Shown: piece by piece, positions 39,077 to 50,100 of the stretch
Layout of the letters: every line of letters begins with the position of its first letter
Numbering within the stretch: position 1 is the first letter of the stretch
From: Dichomitus squalens LYAD-421 SS1
Lineage: Eukaryota; Basidiomycota; Agaricomycetes; Polyporales; Polyporaceae
Assembly: GCF_000275845.1 (NCBI RefSeq)
Contig: NW_006766887.1
Span: 926,270 to 990,269 of the forward strand
Direction of reading: 5' to 3'
DNA: 64,000 nucleotides
Translations under genes and position numbers: made by a program
The notes under the pieces: generated by a model
What the model saw: only the letters and a program-made list of their open reading frames with translations
Told to the model about the DNA's origin: nothing
Databases searched by the model: none

Positions 39077-39550
39077 GATGAGCGACTACAAGACAGCTCG
39101 ATAGCTGCTTGAATCCGGCCTCCCGGTCAAACGTAATGTTCAATCGGTAGAAAAGCCACCGACCTCTTACCTGCACGAGAGGATCACTGTACCGTAGCTG
39201 GAGTACAATATGAGGGACTCGAGGTGGCTTAGAAAATGACTTGGGTGCTTGAAGCGAAGTATATCGATAAGGGACGCATACCAAGCAAAAGAACTTGCTT
39301 CCCGAGACACGTTGCAGTAGGATCTGCGGTGTCTACTTACCGGAATAGTCGGACAATAGCAACGAAATCTCATCATGAGAATGACTCCAGGAGAGGTGTA
39401 CCAGACTACGTGGGATGCGAAAGAGTAAAGACAACCTCATGCGTTTCCCGCTAGAAGCTATTGCAAGTGTTGTCGAGGGGTGGTATTAAGTATCGAGCCT
39501 CAGCGATGGGGGGTCATGCATCATGTTATGAATAACGGCTATCGAGAGCG
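39077..39550. other. Intergenic region upstream of BTB2
   Basis: This is the presumed BTB2 promoter. I see no gene. It ends at the AAT target duplication of the nested transposon pair. Confidence 0.4.
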
Positions 39551-40692
39551 AATAGGCGTGTTCAATTAGGGGTGCTCAATTCTTGTCGGTCGCTCAGTTG
39601 CTCGCGCGCCTATTGGGCGCCTGCCTAGCTGCATTCAAGGTCAGCTCAAGCGTCTGCAGCACAGCGAGCAGAGACACGCAGGCAGCAGGTGCAACACGAC
39701 CGCATGATGCCCCCGAGCTGGGACTAGAGAGCGACGCGAGGATTTGACAATTCAGAAGCTATAAAGTTGCTTGTCTCGAGATATGGAGTCGCCTCACAAG
39801 GTTTGAGTCCAGTTGCCATCGAGCCCAGAGCGGCACCCTCAGCTGAACCATATATATGTCGTGCTGATTCTGTTTCCGACTTGGGCGCATTGTGTACAAT
39901 AAGTCCAGGTCAACGAGTTTATAAGCTCTCCCGACGTCACCATTCACTTGCTGGGCTGATTTCCCGGGCCTAACAAACCTAGCATGAGACGATCTTGTCG
40001 ATCTCGCTGCACCCGCTGCCTGCGCACCTCTGCTCGCTGTGCTGCAGACGCTTGAGCTGACCTTGAATGCAGCTAGGCAGGCGCCCAATAGGCGCGCGAG
40101 CAACTGAGCGACCGACAAGAATTGAGCACCCCTATTCTTGTCGCTCGCTCATTTCTTCGCGCGCCTACCGGGCGCCTGCCCACCTGGATTCAAGGTCAGC
40201 TCAAGCGCCTGTAGCAAAGCGAGCAGAGGTGCGCAGGCAGCGGGTGCAGCGAGATCGACGGGATCGTCCTATGCTAGGTTTGTTATACCCAGAAAACCTG
40301 TCCGAGAGTGGATGGAGACATCGGGAGAGCGTTATAGACTCGTTGCTCGAGAATAATCGTACACAATGCGCCCAAATCCGAACCAGATTCGGCACGACAT
40401 ACATACGGTTCACCTGGGGTTGCCGCTGTAAGCCTGATGGCAATTGGACCCAAAACCTTGCGGGACGACTCCGCGTCTCGAGTCATAGAGCTCTCTAGAT
40501 TTCGAATCGTCAAGTTTTCGCGGCGCTCCTTAGTCCCAGCTCGCGACCCTCATGTGGTCATGTTGCACCCGCCGCCTGCCCCCCTCTGCTTGCTGTGCTA
40601 CAGGCGCTTGATCTGACCTTGAATCCAGGTAGGCAGGCGCCCGTTAAGCGCGCGAGGAAATGAGCGAGCGACAAGAATTGAACACGCCTAAT
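39551..40692. mobile_element. Outer non-autonomous inverted-repeat transposon (copy B), 567 bp without its insertion
   Basis: Copy B runs 39554-39567 plus 40137-40689, bracketed by AAT at 39551-39553 and 40690-40692. Its ends are aggcgtgttcaattcttgtc and the reverse complement. Long terminal inverted repeats of roughly 110-150 bp (including the gcgcgcc...ggcgcctgcc block and the aaggtcagctcaagcgcctg block) flank about 270 bp of unique interior. The interior matches that of copy A in reverse orientation. There is no transposase frame. Copy A sits inside its left terminal repeat, splitting it after 14 bp. I cannot assign a superfamily; the 3-bp duplication would fit Harbinger-like or CACTA-like elements, but the TTA/TAA or CACTA signatures are absent. 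Confidence 0.85.
39565..40136. mobile_element. Inner inverted-repeat transposon (copy A), 566 bp, inserted in copy B
   Basis: The element occupies 39568-40133 with ends aggggtgctcaattcttgtc and its reverse complement. The target duplication is ATT at 39565-39567 and 40134-40136. The terminal repeats match each other for at least 110 bp and then diverge. Interior pieces (for example gcgcattgtgtaca and the aacaaacctagcat segment) recur in copy B on the opposite strand, so the two copies are the same family in opposite orientation. Because orientation is reversed, ATT here and AAT around copy B are the same trinucleotide relative to the element. Confidence 0.88.
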
Positions 40693-40814
40693 ACGGTGGG
40701 CGTCTGTCCTGGTAACTCACGATCCTAAGTTGGCGCCAGACTCAGTGCGTTCGCTGGAACATTCATTTTGGCATCCCCTCACGCTCAGGACTACCATGTG
40801 TCTCTTGTGCTGCC

Positions 40815-42009
40815 AGTAGAAGAGGCGGCGAGCAAAGCTGCCAATGCCAAAGACATGATGTACTCCCTGTGCTCCAAACGCCACTGCCCTGGCCACGCTT
40901 AGACATGATCTTGCATCCTGCAACGCGGCGAACGAAGATCCATTCCAAGCTCTCTACAATCTGGGAGAGTTTCATGTCAAGAATCCTCTCCCCATCTGTA
41001 AGTGGCACTATATGATCTCGAATTCCCTCCATGTCCACTGCGGGCTCAGAGCCTAACCGCCGAACAGTCAGGAAGACGAGAGGAAGAACTCCTGCTCCTT
41101 TTTCAGTCGCGAAGATGATGTCATGAAGGACCTGCAGTCAACACCACGAAAGCATTCAGATGCTAAACTCATGGCATGTGCGCTCCTAATTAGCGGAACG
41201 CTGGACCGTTTGTCTTACCCTCTCGAACAGGCCCTGGCCAGGGATCACTTCAGCTGCATGGTGACGCGTAGAGTCGACTTCTCATCCTATGTGAACGGTC
41301 TTACCACTCTCCAGCTAGGGGAATTGATGGGCAGCACGCAGTGCGCTCACATATTCCCAGACTCGCTCGCTGACTTTCAGCAGAAGGAAGCAGGAACAAG
41401 GTGCGTGTTCAAACGCGCATTCAAGTATATATGAATTCAGTGACTGACCCAGCTAACATTCTCAGGCACACCAGGTTGCGATAGCTTGGACATTATTGAA
41501 ATGATTAGGTTACGAGGATGTCTACAATGAACTGAAAGCGGACGTCACCAAGACGAGTCTTCATCGGTTAGAGAATATCATGACAATCGAACCCTTCATC
41601 CACGAGCTCTTTGACACGATGTGGATCTGCTTTGAAGCGGACAGTGAGGTGAGAGGTTCCATACATGACCGTCTTTTTGTACACACTTCATATATAACAG
41701 GCGAATGTCTATCGCGGCACTATTCCACCGCGCTTGGAGCTGGCTCACCATCATTTGAACGTCCCGGCAACCGTACATTTCACCGCGCATAGTGACTGCC
41801 CTCTACCTAGCCCGAAGTATCTTGCCATCCGTGCTGCTTGTTGTCGCATTGCGCGCATGTCTGGTGCTGCGGAGTACCTCCATATCATACTTCGCGATAT
41901 GGAGGAGTTCCAGGTCCTATCTGAAGATGGTGCGTCTGCTGACGTCCTCACGTACGCTCTCCATCGCCTTGTAGAGCCTGATGCCCCGTACCGCGCAAAT
42001 GACACTTGA
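40815..42009 (+). pseudogene. Broken HNH-nuclease-domain protein of the fungal expanded family
   Basis: The pieces line up with the HNH-nuclease-like proteins common in basidiomycetes: ALYNLGEFHVKNPL, then (intron) FRKTRGRTPAPF, then DDVMKDLQ, then ALARDHFSCMVTRRVD. The zinc/HNH part follows with QCAHIFPDS, then AWTLLK, LGYEDVYNEL, LHRLENIMTIEPFIHELFDTMWICF, and LPSPKYLAIRAACCRIARMSGAAEY. Three defects are visible. A frameshift near 41095-41105 separates RTPAPF from the next block. An in-frame TGA at 41502-41504 sits where the family has a charged residue, compatible with CGA to TGA. No convincing N-terminus exists upstream of about 40815, close to the transposon pair. One intron (41174-41230) needs a GC donor, the others (about 40999-41068, 41402-41465, 41649-41702) are GT-AG. 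It ends at TGA 42007-42009. Confidence 0.75.
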
Positions 42010-42921
42010 TAAATATGGCACTCTCCGTGTGTACACGTCTCGCGAGCGGCGAACACGACTTTGTCTCCTTACACGGCGACAATAATCCGCCTGCACAGCA
42101 CAAGGGTAGGCTCGACACAAGCCAATACGTGAGCAGCGTCGCGCGGAAGGTCTTACTACGAGAGCTGGCACAGATAGTCGCATGGCGCTCTGCAGCTCGT
42201 TCTGGACGCTCGCCTCCAGTCAGGCTCTGGTTCTGTGCGCACCGTGAGCAGAAGTGCGCTTATGTATATCTTCATCTCACATCGCGCGTCCAGCGGTCCA
42301 ACTACTTCGCGGAGTGGGCGCACAGACATTGCTCACACGGGCCCTCCAGGACCAATCTGGCTACACCCTCAGAAGTTCGCCACGCCGCCGAGGAGATCAA
42401 GTAAGGCCAAATTGCACGAAAGGCAGGTTCTGTACCGCTTCATCTGAATCCAGATCGAAGACGCACGCAGTATAAACGCAAGGCAGGCAGCAGCCAAGCC
42501 TAAGTACGGCATGTGAAGCATCGTGAACACTCTGGCATTCCCGAAACCATTGCCAGTGCGTTTGCACGTCGTGTCTCAGATGGTTCTGCTTGTACTTTGG
42601 TAGCGTGGACATTGGCGGATGATAGTTAGGAACATGGTGCCGGCGCCAGGCGCCATCGAGGGTGAGGAGATCGGCTCTTCTGGAGGGCTTAGCCAGCACG
42701 CTCGCGTCTGACTCCCGCCCAACGATTGGCATAATAACAATAGCTCACTGTACTTTGATGAACACTTCTGTTGTGAGCATCGCTGTCAAATTTGCCTTGT
42801 GGACATGCTTTGCGATTGCGTTCGTTCTGTTATTTCAAAAATACATATGCATGATGACTCCGTGACGGTCCTTGTTGGAAAGCCACCAACCAAAGTAGAG
42901 GTATGCAGCATCCTCTGCAAT
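42010..42921. other. Intergenic region between the HNH pseudogene and BTB3
   Basis: About 900 bp. I see no domain on either strand. The part next to 42922 is the BTB3 3' flank. Confidence 0.4.
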
Positions 42922-44530
42922 TCACACCGGCAACCTTCGTTTCAACAGCTTGCCCTACAAGACATAACATCAGCTTGGGTATCCCGAAGAAACCCATTTT
43001 CTGACTCACATTGTTTGCATCCATCGCCTTCCTCACATCCGCATGCAAGTTCTCGATCCGCAATATCAGCCGCACGTTGTCCTCACAATCACCGCACCAC
43101 ATCCCCTTGTCCACAGACTGCTGGAGGGTCGCGGACGTCTTGGGCTTCTCCCACCAATGTTCGTCCTGATGCGGAGAGCGCAACTCCTCGACCGTGCGTT
43201 CCAGGATACCCAGCAACCACGGGTCTCCACGAGGTGGCGACTTATCACTCCCACTCCCGATGGAGGCAGACGCATCGACGTCCATCGTCTCGTCCGCCGC
43301 CGAGTCTCCAGAGCCCGCCGCCACCGCTTGGGACGTCGGCTTTACCACGGCTGTCAGCTTTGACGCGACCGCAAGAGACTCGCGCCGGTTGATCAGCAGA
43401 TGATGGTAGGCCAACGCAGGGGTCGTCTCCATCTCTGGTATACACCCGTACGTGAACGGGTCCGCGTGCAGGAACGCGAGCGCGTCCTCCGCGACCTCCG
43501 TGAGTCCGAAGCTGCTTGCAAGCAAGTAGGTCGGGAGCGGCTGCGAGACCTTGAGCGTGCCGAATGAGTTGTATCTCAGCCGGCGGAAGTGCGTGTCCAT
43601 CCTGAACCGCCGCGCACAGTCCATCATGGCGATGGCGTCGTGCACGGGGATGTCGCTGAGTCCATCGCAGTCGACAGGATAGCTCATCTCGAGGAGCGCC
43701 CCAAGGGGGGCGCCGCGTGCGTCGAGGCTAATCACAGGCAGAGAGGAAGATGGTTCAGCTGAGGTTGGAAGGGCAAGGATCTGATCTTGCAGAGTCGAGG
43801 ATGCGGCACAGAGGATAATCTTGTGGGTTTGGAATTCCTGCCCATCGGAAGAGCGGCAGATTATGTCGGCGAAAGGCCGAGATCGGTATACGATCTTTGC
43901 CCCTGGTGGTTTGGTGCGTCGAATTCTCGGCACGTCATCAGGGCCAGGCTCCGTGAACTTGAACTGTTCACCGACGTCCCCTTTCGCCCGGTGGAATTTC
44001 ACAAGCCGATAATAGGTCCCCGCAGAGATATCCTGCAACTCCAGCGGCGCATCAATGGGAAGATCCTTTCCAAGCAAAGCCTCCGCAGCTATCCTGGCCT
44101 CGGGTTCAAGTCTGAGTATGCACGCCAACGCCCACACGCTCAGGGGCTGTGACTTGACAAACGAGAGAAGCGCTTTCTTCATCAGCGCACTGGCTTCCTC
44201 CATCTCGTACTTCATTGCCGCCGCCAGCACTAGCCGGACGTCTCCGAGCTGCGTCAAGACCGGGTCGGTGGTGGGATAGCATAACCGGAGCAGCCGGTCA
44301 AGCGTCGCGCTGTCCTCTTCGACGGCAACGACCGGCTTACCATCCATGTAGTCAGAATTGTTGGCTAGCTGATTGGGGTCTGGCAGGGGAATGCCGAACA
44401 TATCGGAGAATATTGGAGAAGCCTCTGCGATTATGCCGCTTCGAACGCGAAAGTTCACGCCGTCTTTCGAGCGGATCACGGTGTCGGCGGCAGGATTGTC
44501 GAAAGGCGCACGGGCGATGATGCCAGCCAT
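42922..44530 (-). CDS. Double-BTB/POZ protein, paralogue 3
   Basis: This 517-residue member of the local family has its first BTB at PFDNPAADTVIRSKDGVNFRVRSGIIAEASPIF, then LLRLCYPTTDPVLTQLGDVRLVLAAAMKYEMEEAS and QPLSVWALACILRLEPEARI. The second starts at RPFADIICRSSDGQEFQTHKIILCAAS. The C-terminal block is DPWLLGILERTVEEL...VDKGMWCGDCEDNVRLI. Exon 1 is 44530-43010. The phase-0 intron 42955-43009 (GTGAGT...TGTAG) leads to an eleven-codon exon (GKLLKRRLPV, stop) rich in Lys and Arg. Reading through the intron gives an extended tail of about 50 residues that has no counterpart in the paralogues, so I prefer the spliced form. The function is unknown. Confidence 0.83.
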
Positions 44531-45036
44531 GATGCCCCGCGGCTCAGCAGGATGTGTAATGTCTCAGACGGGTATGTATTAGCCTCAGAAATTCCTGCTA
44601 GTGCAAGAGAGAGTTGTAAGTACCAAACGATGGTACGGAACGATGTGGGATTCTATTCGTGGACGGACAACCAAGATGATCTCGGCGACTCGGACAATCT
44701 GCGCGGCTGTATGTTGAGCGATTTTACAGAGAGAAACTGCTTCAACTCTCCTGATACATATGGAATGCTTGAGTACTCACATAGTAAAGCCACAAGATGT
44801 TGCAATCGACGACCGCAGCAGCGACTTGGGACGAGAGCTTACACGAAATGGCCCAGATTAAATGACGACACGTGAGGTTAGCTATGTCGCGTCACATCGC
44901 GCGATGGCGCCCATCCGGATCTCGGCGGCCCAGCCCTTTAAATCGGCGGACAGACACAGAAAACATTCTACTCTTGCACCACCACCATTTTCTGTCTTCA
45001 GACACACTCGAAGATATCTGCAGTTCTCGATCATAC
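44531..45036. promoter_or_regulatory. Divergent promoter region, BTB3 / CBS
   Basis: 506 bp between divergent ATGs. A TTTAAAT-like box (about 44937-44943) lies about 95 bp upstream of the CBS start. Nothing coding is seen. Confidence 0.4.
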
Positions 45037-46696
45037 ATGGCGCGTACATCACAAATTCTCGATAACGCTCTCGGTGCCGTCGGGAACACCCCGCTCATCA
45101 GGTTAGACCGGATTGCCAAGGAAGAGGGGCTGCAGTGCAATCTCCGTACGTATATGCGTCCAGTTTGTACGATGCCGCAAATCTGAGCTTCCGCATGTGT
45201 TCCTCAGTCGGAAAGGTTGAATACACGTCTGCCGGCGGATCCGTCAAGGACCGTATTGCGAAGCGCATGGTGGAAGAGGCTGAGAAGGAGGGCAAGCTCA
45301 TTCCCGGACACAGCGTAGTCATCGAGCCGACCTCTGGCAACACTGGTATGTCTCCCTGAGATGCCCGGATAAGTTGGACTGAGTAGTGTGTGCAAGGTAT
45401 TGGTTTGGCAATGGCTTGCGCGATTAAGGTCAAACCAGCCAAATTTCTGCCCAGAACATATGCTGAATACTACAGATAAGGGATACTCGGTGATCATCAC
45501 CTTGCCTAATAAGATGTCGTTGGTAAGCATTTGACCTGCACAGTTGGGTCTAGCTCTGACAGCTGCGCTCTACAGGAGAAGGAAGCTGCGTTGCGCGCAT
45601 TAGGTGCCGAGGTCGTTCGTACACCAACTGAGGCTGCCTGGGACTCGCCCGAGTCGCATATAGGTAGAGCTTCCCTCTATAGCTCCCGCCTCTCGTGGCT
45701 GAATTCCTTAACGATCGCAGGAGTGGCACAGCGCCTGCAACGTGAAATTCCCGGTGGGATTATCCTAGATCAATACCGCAACGTGAGTGCTCAGAACGTG
45801 CACTCCTAGATCCGTCAGTTCACTATATCACGTTACCTTAGGTCAATAATCCTCTTGCTCATGAGTACACCACCGGCCCGGAGATCATAGAGGCTGTCAC
45901 CTCCACGCCGTCCACCGTTTCGCAGCCGTCTTTAGGGAAGGTCGACGTCCTCGTAGCAGGTGCGGGTACAGGCGGAACGATCACTGGACTCTCGCGCGCA
46001 ATCAAGAAGAAGCACAACAAGGACTGCATCGTCGTTGGCGTGGATCCCGTACGTTCCCTCGTATACCGTGGCAGTTCGCGCTTTGACCTCCCCGCTTTCT
46101 TGCAGAAAGGTAGCATTCTTGCGTACCCAGACGAGCTCAACACCGACAGCGTCGGTGCTCAGTACGTCGTTGAGGGGATAGGATACGATTTCATCCCAGA
46201 TGTCCTTTCACGAGACCCGGCGGACGTGGACGAGTGGCTGAAGACCTCCGACGATGAGGCGTTCGCTGCCGTCCGCCTCCTCATGCGCCATGAAGGTCTC
46301 CTTGTTGGAGGAAGCAGTGGAAGCGCGCTTAGCGGGGCTCTGCGCTGGCTCCGGAGCGACAAGGGCCGGGCGATCGCTCAAACAAAGGGTCTGAACGTCG
46401 TCGTCCTTCTCCCCGATGGGTCAGTACTCTCCTGCGGTTCAGATAGATAACGTGGGAGCTTGAGAGCTCATCTTCGCGTTCACAGCATTCGTAACTACAT
46501 GAGTAAACCCTGGTTCCTGAAGATGGCGCTCGAAGCCGAGCCGTCTCCGCTCGCTCGCCGGATCGCTGAGGTGCTCAAGACGTCGGAGAGCAACGTCGAG
46601 ACGAACGTCGACGGCCTCGCGAACGGCATTGCAAGTCGCACTACAGCCACGAACCTGGAGAATTGTCCGAACGCTGCAGATGAGACGTCACATTGA
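45037..46696 (+). CDS. Cystathionine beta-synthase (PLP enzyme), short form
   Basis: This enzyme condenses serine and homocysteine to cystathionine in transsulfuration. The PLP fold is clear: [30 protein letters not shown] (PLP Lys), [86 protein letters not shown] and [21 protein letters not shown] marks CBS rather than O-acetylserine sulfhydrylase. I infer about nine exons with short introns. Yeast and human CBS carry a C-terminal pair of regulatory CBS domains, but here only about 60 mostly polar residues follow IRNYM before the TGA at 46694-46696. There is also no N-terminal heme region. Missing the regulatory module would mean no SAM-type control. Unrecognised downstream exons are possible but only 430 bp remain before the next gene's stop. 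Confidence 0.88.
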
Positions 46697-47127
46697 GTGT
46701 CGAGAGAAGTTCCGACGTAGAAGCGCAGTACACACATGATAGACTGTATCCTTAGACGAAGGCATGTGTCGTGTCAGACCTTGCCACCCCGCAAGCCTGA
46801 TATGTCTTCATTCTTTTGAACATTCAACGCGATGTTCTATTTATTATCATGACATCCTGCAAAGTCTCAGGCTTATGGCTTGCTGAAAGGGACCAGCCTT
46901 GGTTAGCTGGCGTTCTATATGGCGGAATGAAGGCGAAAGCATGGGTAACTCACGCGTCAAATTTTCAAACCTGATTGCGATGCGGGGGTCAGGCTCACTC
47001 ACCAGGGTGCGATTACTGTGCTATTTAACGAATGAGTGGTATTAATGTATAAGGCTACAGTGTTACAGGGTCGGTTAATATGCGATGATGTATATATATC
47101 AGGTCCCAGTGAATTTGCGGATTCCAA
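46697..47127. other. Convergent intergenic region
   Basis: 430 bp between CBS and DOA10 stops. I see nothing coding. Both strands are rich in A/T near 46830-46850, and tatatata occurs at about 47090-47097. Confidence 0.4.
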
Positions 47128-50100
47128 TTACTCTTCTACTTCTGGCGTGACCTCTACCCTTGCTTCTGCTTGCTGCTCAGTGCTGTTTTCTTGCTCCAAT
47201 TCCAAGTTGCGTAAGCGCAACTCCACGAGGAACTCCTTGTCGCGAATGGTCTGTGACCAAGACGCCATCACCTTCGACAAGGAATAGGCAGCATGTACTA
47301 GCCCAGCCACTGTGAAGATTCCGGGATAGACATGTAGGACTAGAGCATGGAAGATGTCAGCGCCGGGTCACTGCTACGCATACGCTCCGCGGAACTCACA
47401 GAGGAAGTCGCCGTCCAGAGGAAGGGTGACGACACGTTGGAGGCCCCATAGCACAACAGCAGGGAGGACGATCATTCCCGACAGACCTAGTGTTAGAGGG
47501 GCGATGACGTCCTTTGTCGCTCTTACTGGGTCGAGGTGCGTCCATCCGTTCCGCAGAATCTGTTTGAAGAAGTGAGCCTGAGGGTACAGCGGCTGAAGTG
47601 GAAGCACATACACGCTCGATTCCATGCATCATACCCTGTGCAGGAGGGTGCATGCGTAGCGTGCGAACGATGATTTTGCTGTAGAATAAGCCCAGAGCCC
47701 ACATGTCCACGACGCGGATACGGGGCTCCATCAACGGGGATGCAGTGCGCCGGATGGGCTGGATCATGTATAGCTCGAACACGAGCCCGACAAGCGTAGG
47801 GATGATGACACCTAGCATGACTATCATATACGATGCCTGAGCGGTCCAAAGCAAAACGCGTTTGAGGACGAACAAAGGCCATTCGGCACGTTGCTCCTCG
47901 CTATTCCAACGCCGCTGACGGCGCTTGTCCATTCGGTCCAAAGCGGAACCAACGAGCCAGCATCCCCAGAGAAGGTAGAAGCCCACGATGAAGGAGTAGC
48001 CGTCGTGGACGTCGTGAGGTATGAACAGATGGAAGAAGCCCCGGCCCACCAGGATGGGAGCCGCGAGGACAGAGGCAAGCATGACGGAACCAGTGAGCCA
48101 CAGGCACAGGAGGAATGCGATAATTCGCCGCCTGAAATGTGGCGGGATGTAGACCACGGTGTAGTCGTCTTTGACGAGCCGCCTCGCCTTCTGTGCTTCG
48201 GCGTCCTGGGCGTCTATCAACCGTCTCGCATCCTCGTCGACGGGAGTGCCGTCCTCGAGGACGGGGGCTGTCGCAGGCGAGTCCCTTACGAGAGCCACGT
48301 TGTCGCTGTTGGGTACTCGCTTGAAATCTCCGTCGTGAAGGGCCTCAGCATCGTCCATTTGAATGCCGTCTTGAATGAGGAGGAACCTCCAAGACCAATT
48401 TTTCGGCGTGAATTCCTCCGTAGCATAGCGCCCACCAAACATATATGACGAAAGGCGGAGCCGCGAAGCCAAATACTTCCAGAGCGATGAGCCAAACCGT
48501 CTCAGGGCTTTCCGAGGTCGGAAGGACTCCATAGTGTAGGGTAATACTAGCTGGAGCAGGATCAAATCAAGGGGCACCTCGGACAGAGGCTCACTGTGAG
48601 TCCAGGATTAGTCTCTACATGCACTGCAGGCCTAGTGAAACATACCGAATTCTCCACCTGAACGGCATGATGGTGCGACTGAAGAGTCGTAGAATGCCCG
48701 ACACGGTAGCCACCCCAGCCGCGACCACGAACCCGTACATTATCGCGCTCAGTATCAGCTTGCGGATCTGGGTAAGGGTTGGGCGTTCAAGAATGTCGCG
48801 GATTGGGTGGAAGTTCTGGTCCTGCGGATCCTTGATGAACCACATAGCCCCAGGGCGCATGATTCCACGGCAACCAGACAGGAGGACGGCGAACTGGTAC
48901 CTGCAGGCCGGATATGAATTAGTATGTGCAGGCACCACAAATGAAAATGTAGTTGTACTCACATGAACATCGTGCCCAAAACCCAGTGGTAGAACACCGC
49001 GGTCAATGGCGCATACATCAAAAACGCGGCCCGTGAACGGAAGCTGCCTTGTGGGAATAGCCACACCGTGCAGACATCGAGCATAACGCCACATCCGAGG
49101 GGGAATATGGCCAGCTCGATGATGATGAATGCCGCGACCTTGACCACAAGCAGCTGCTGACGAACAGCGTTGCGTACGGCACGACCGGCGCTTCTCATGC
49201 TGCCGACGGTGAGAATGTTCAAGTAGATGGCCAAAAGCAAACCGACGACGGCATAGCCGAGAAGTACGGCAAACGCTCGGTCGTTTGGTGTGTCTCCAGT
49301 CGCAAAGCGAATCCATGTCGTCTTGCCTTCGTCGGACCACTCGCGGACATTCTTCCCTATAGGAGCAAAGTAAGGCTCCGCTATGCGCATGAGCGTGGTG
49401 TCCTCTTCCAGTATGCGATAGAAGATCGACGAAGATGGCTTGGCTGCAGAAACGACGGAATCCGAAGGAGTAGACGGAGGCGAATGGTCCATGACCTGAG
49501 AGGCAATTGAGAGTAGGTTCCCGTACTGTGCATATGTGGATCAATATCCGGCCTGCAAAGCTCGCATACGGACTTACGGCGACCGTGGACAACTCTGCAA
49601 GCTTATCCGCTCGATCTTGACCAACATTACGTGCAATTCCCTTCATACCTGACTGGAGCGCCGTCTGGCATAACTGAACTAGCGGCGGCAGCACAAGTTT
49701 CGAGAAGAACAGGAGGACGGAGTCGACAATGGGGTCCGTGACCAAACGAATCAACCGAAGGGGTAAGTGAATCAGTTGTGCAGCTCGACGCGGATTGAGC
49801 TAGAATATTATGAGTGAGCTCGCAGCAACTACAGTTAGAAGGGCAGTGCTCACTGTCAAGAGCGCAGTTGACTTCCCGATGATGAACGGCAGGAATATCC
49901 CCAGGCCGATAGTAGTGTCCAAGATGACGGTCATGAGCACGGCCTGAACCGGAACCACGTAAGTAGAAGCTTGCAGCGATAGCTCCAGTATTGTACAGCT
50001 TACGTTTTGTAGCACACCAACGAGCGGTCCCCTCAGACCGATGGCCTCCAACGCGCCATCCATGTCGTCCTCGATATTGACCTCCGCGTCGAGATCCTCC

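Noticed and set aside
42006..42404. 132-codon plus-strand frame after the HNH pseudogene
   Set aside because: No recognisable domain and no support from splice signals or family similarity.
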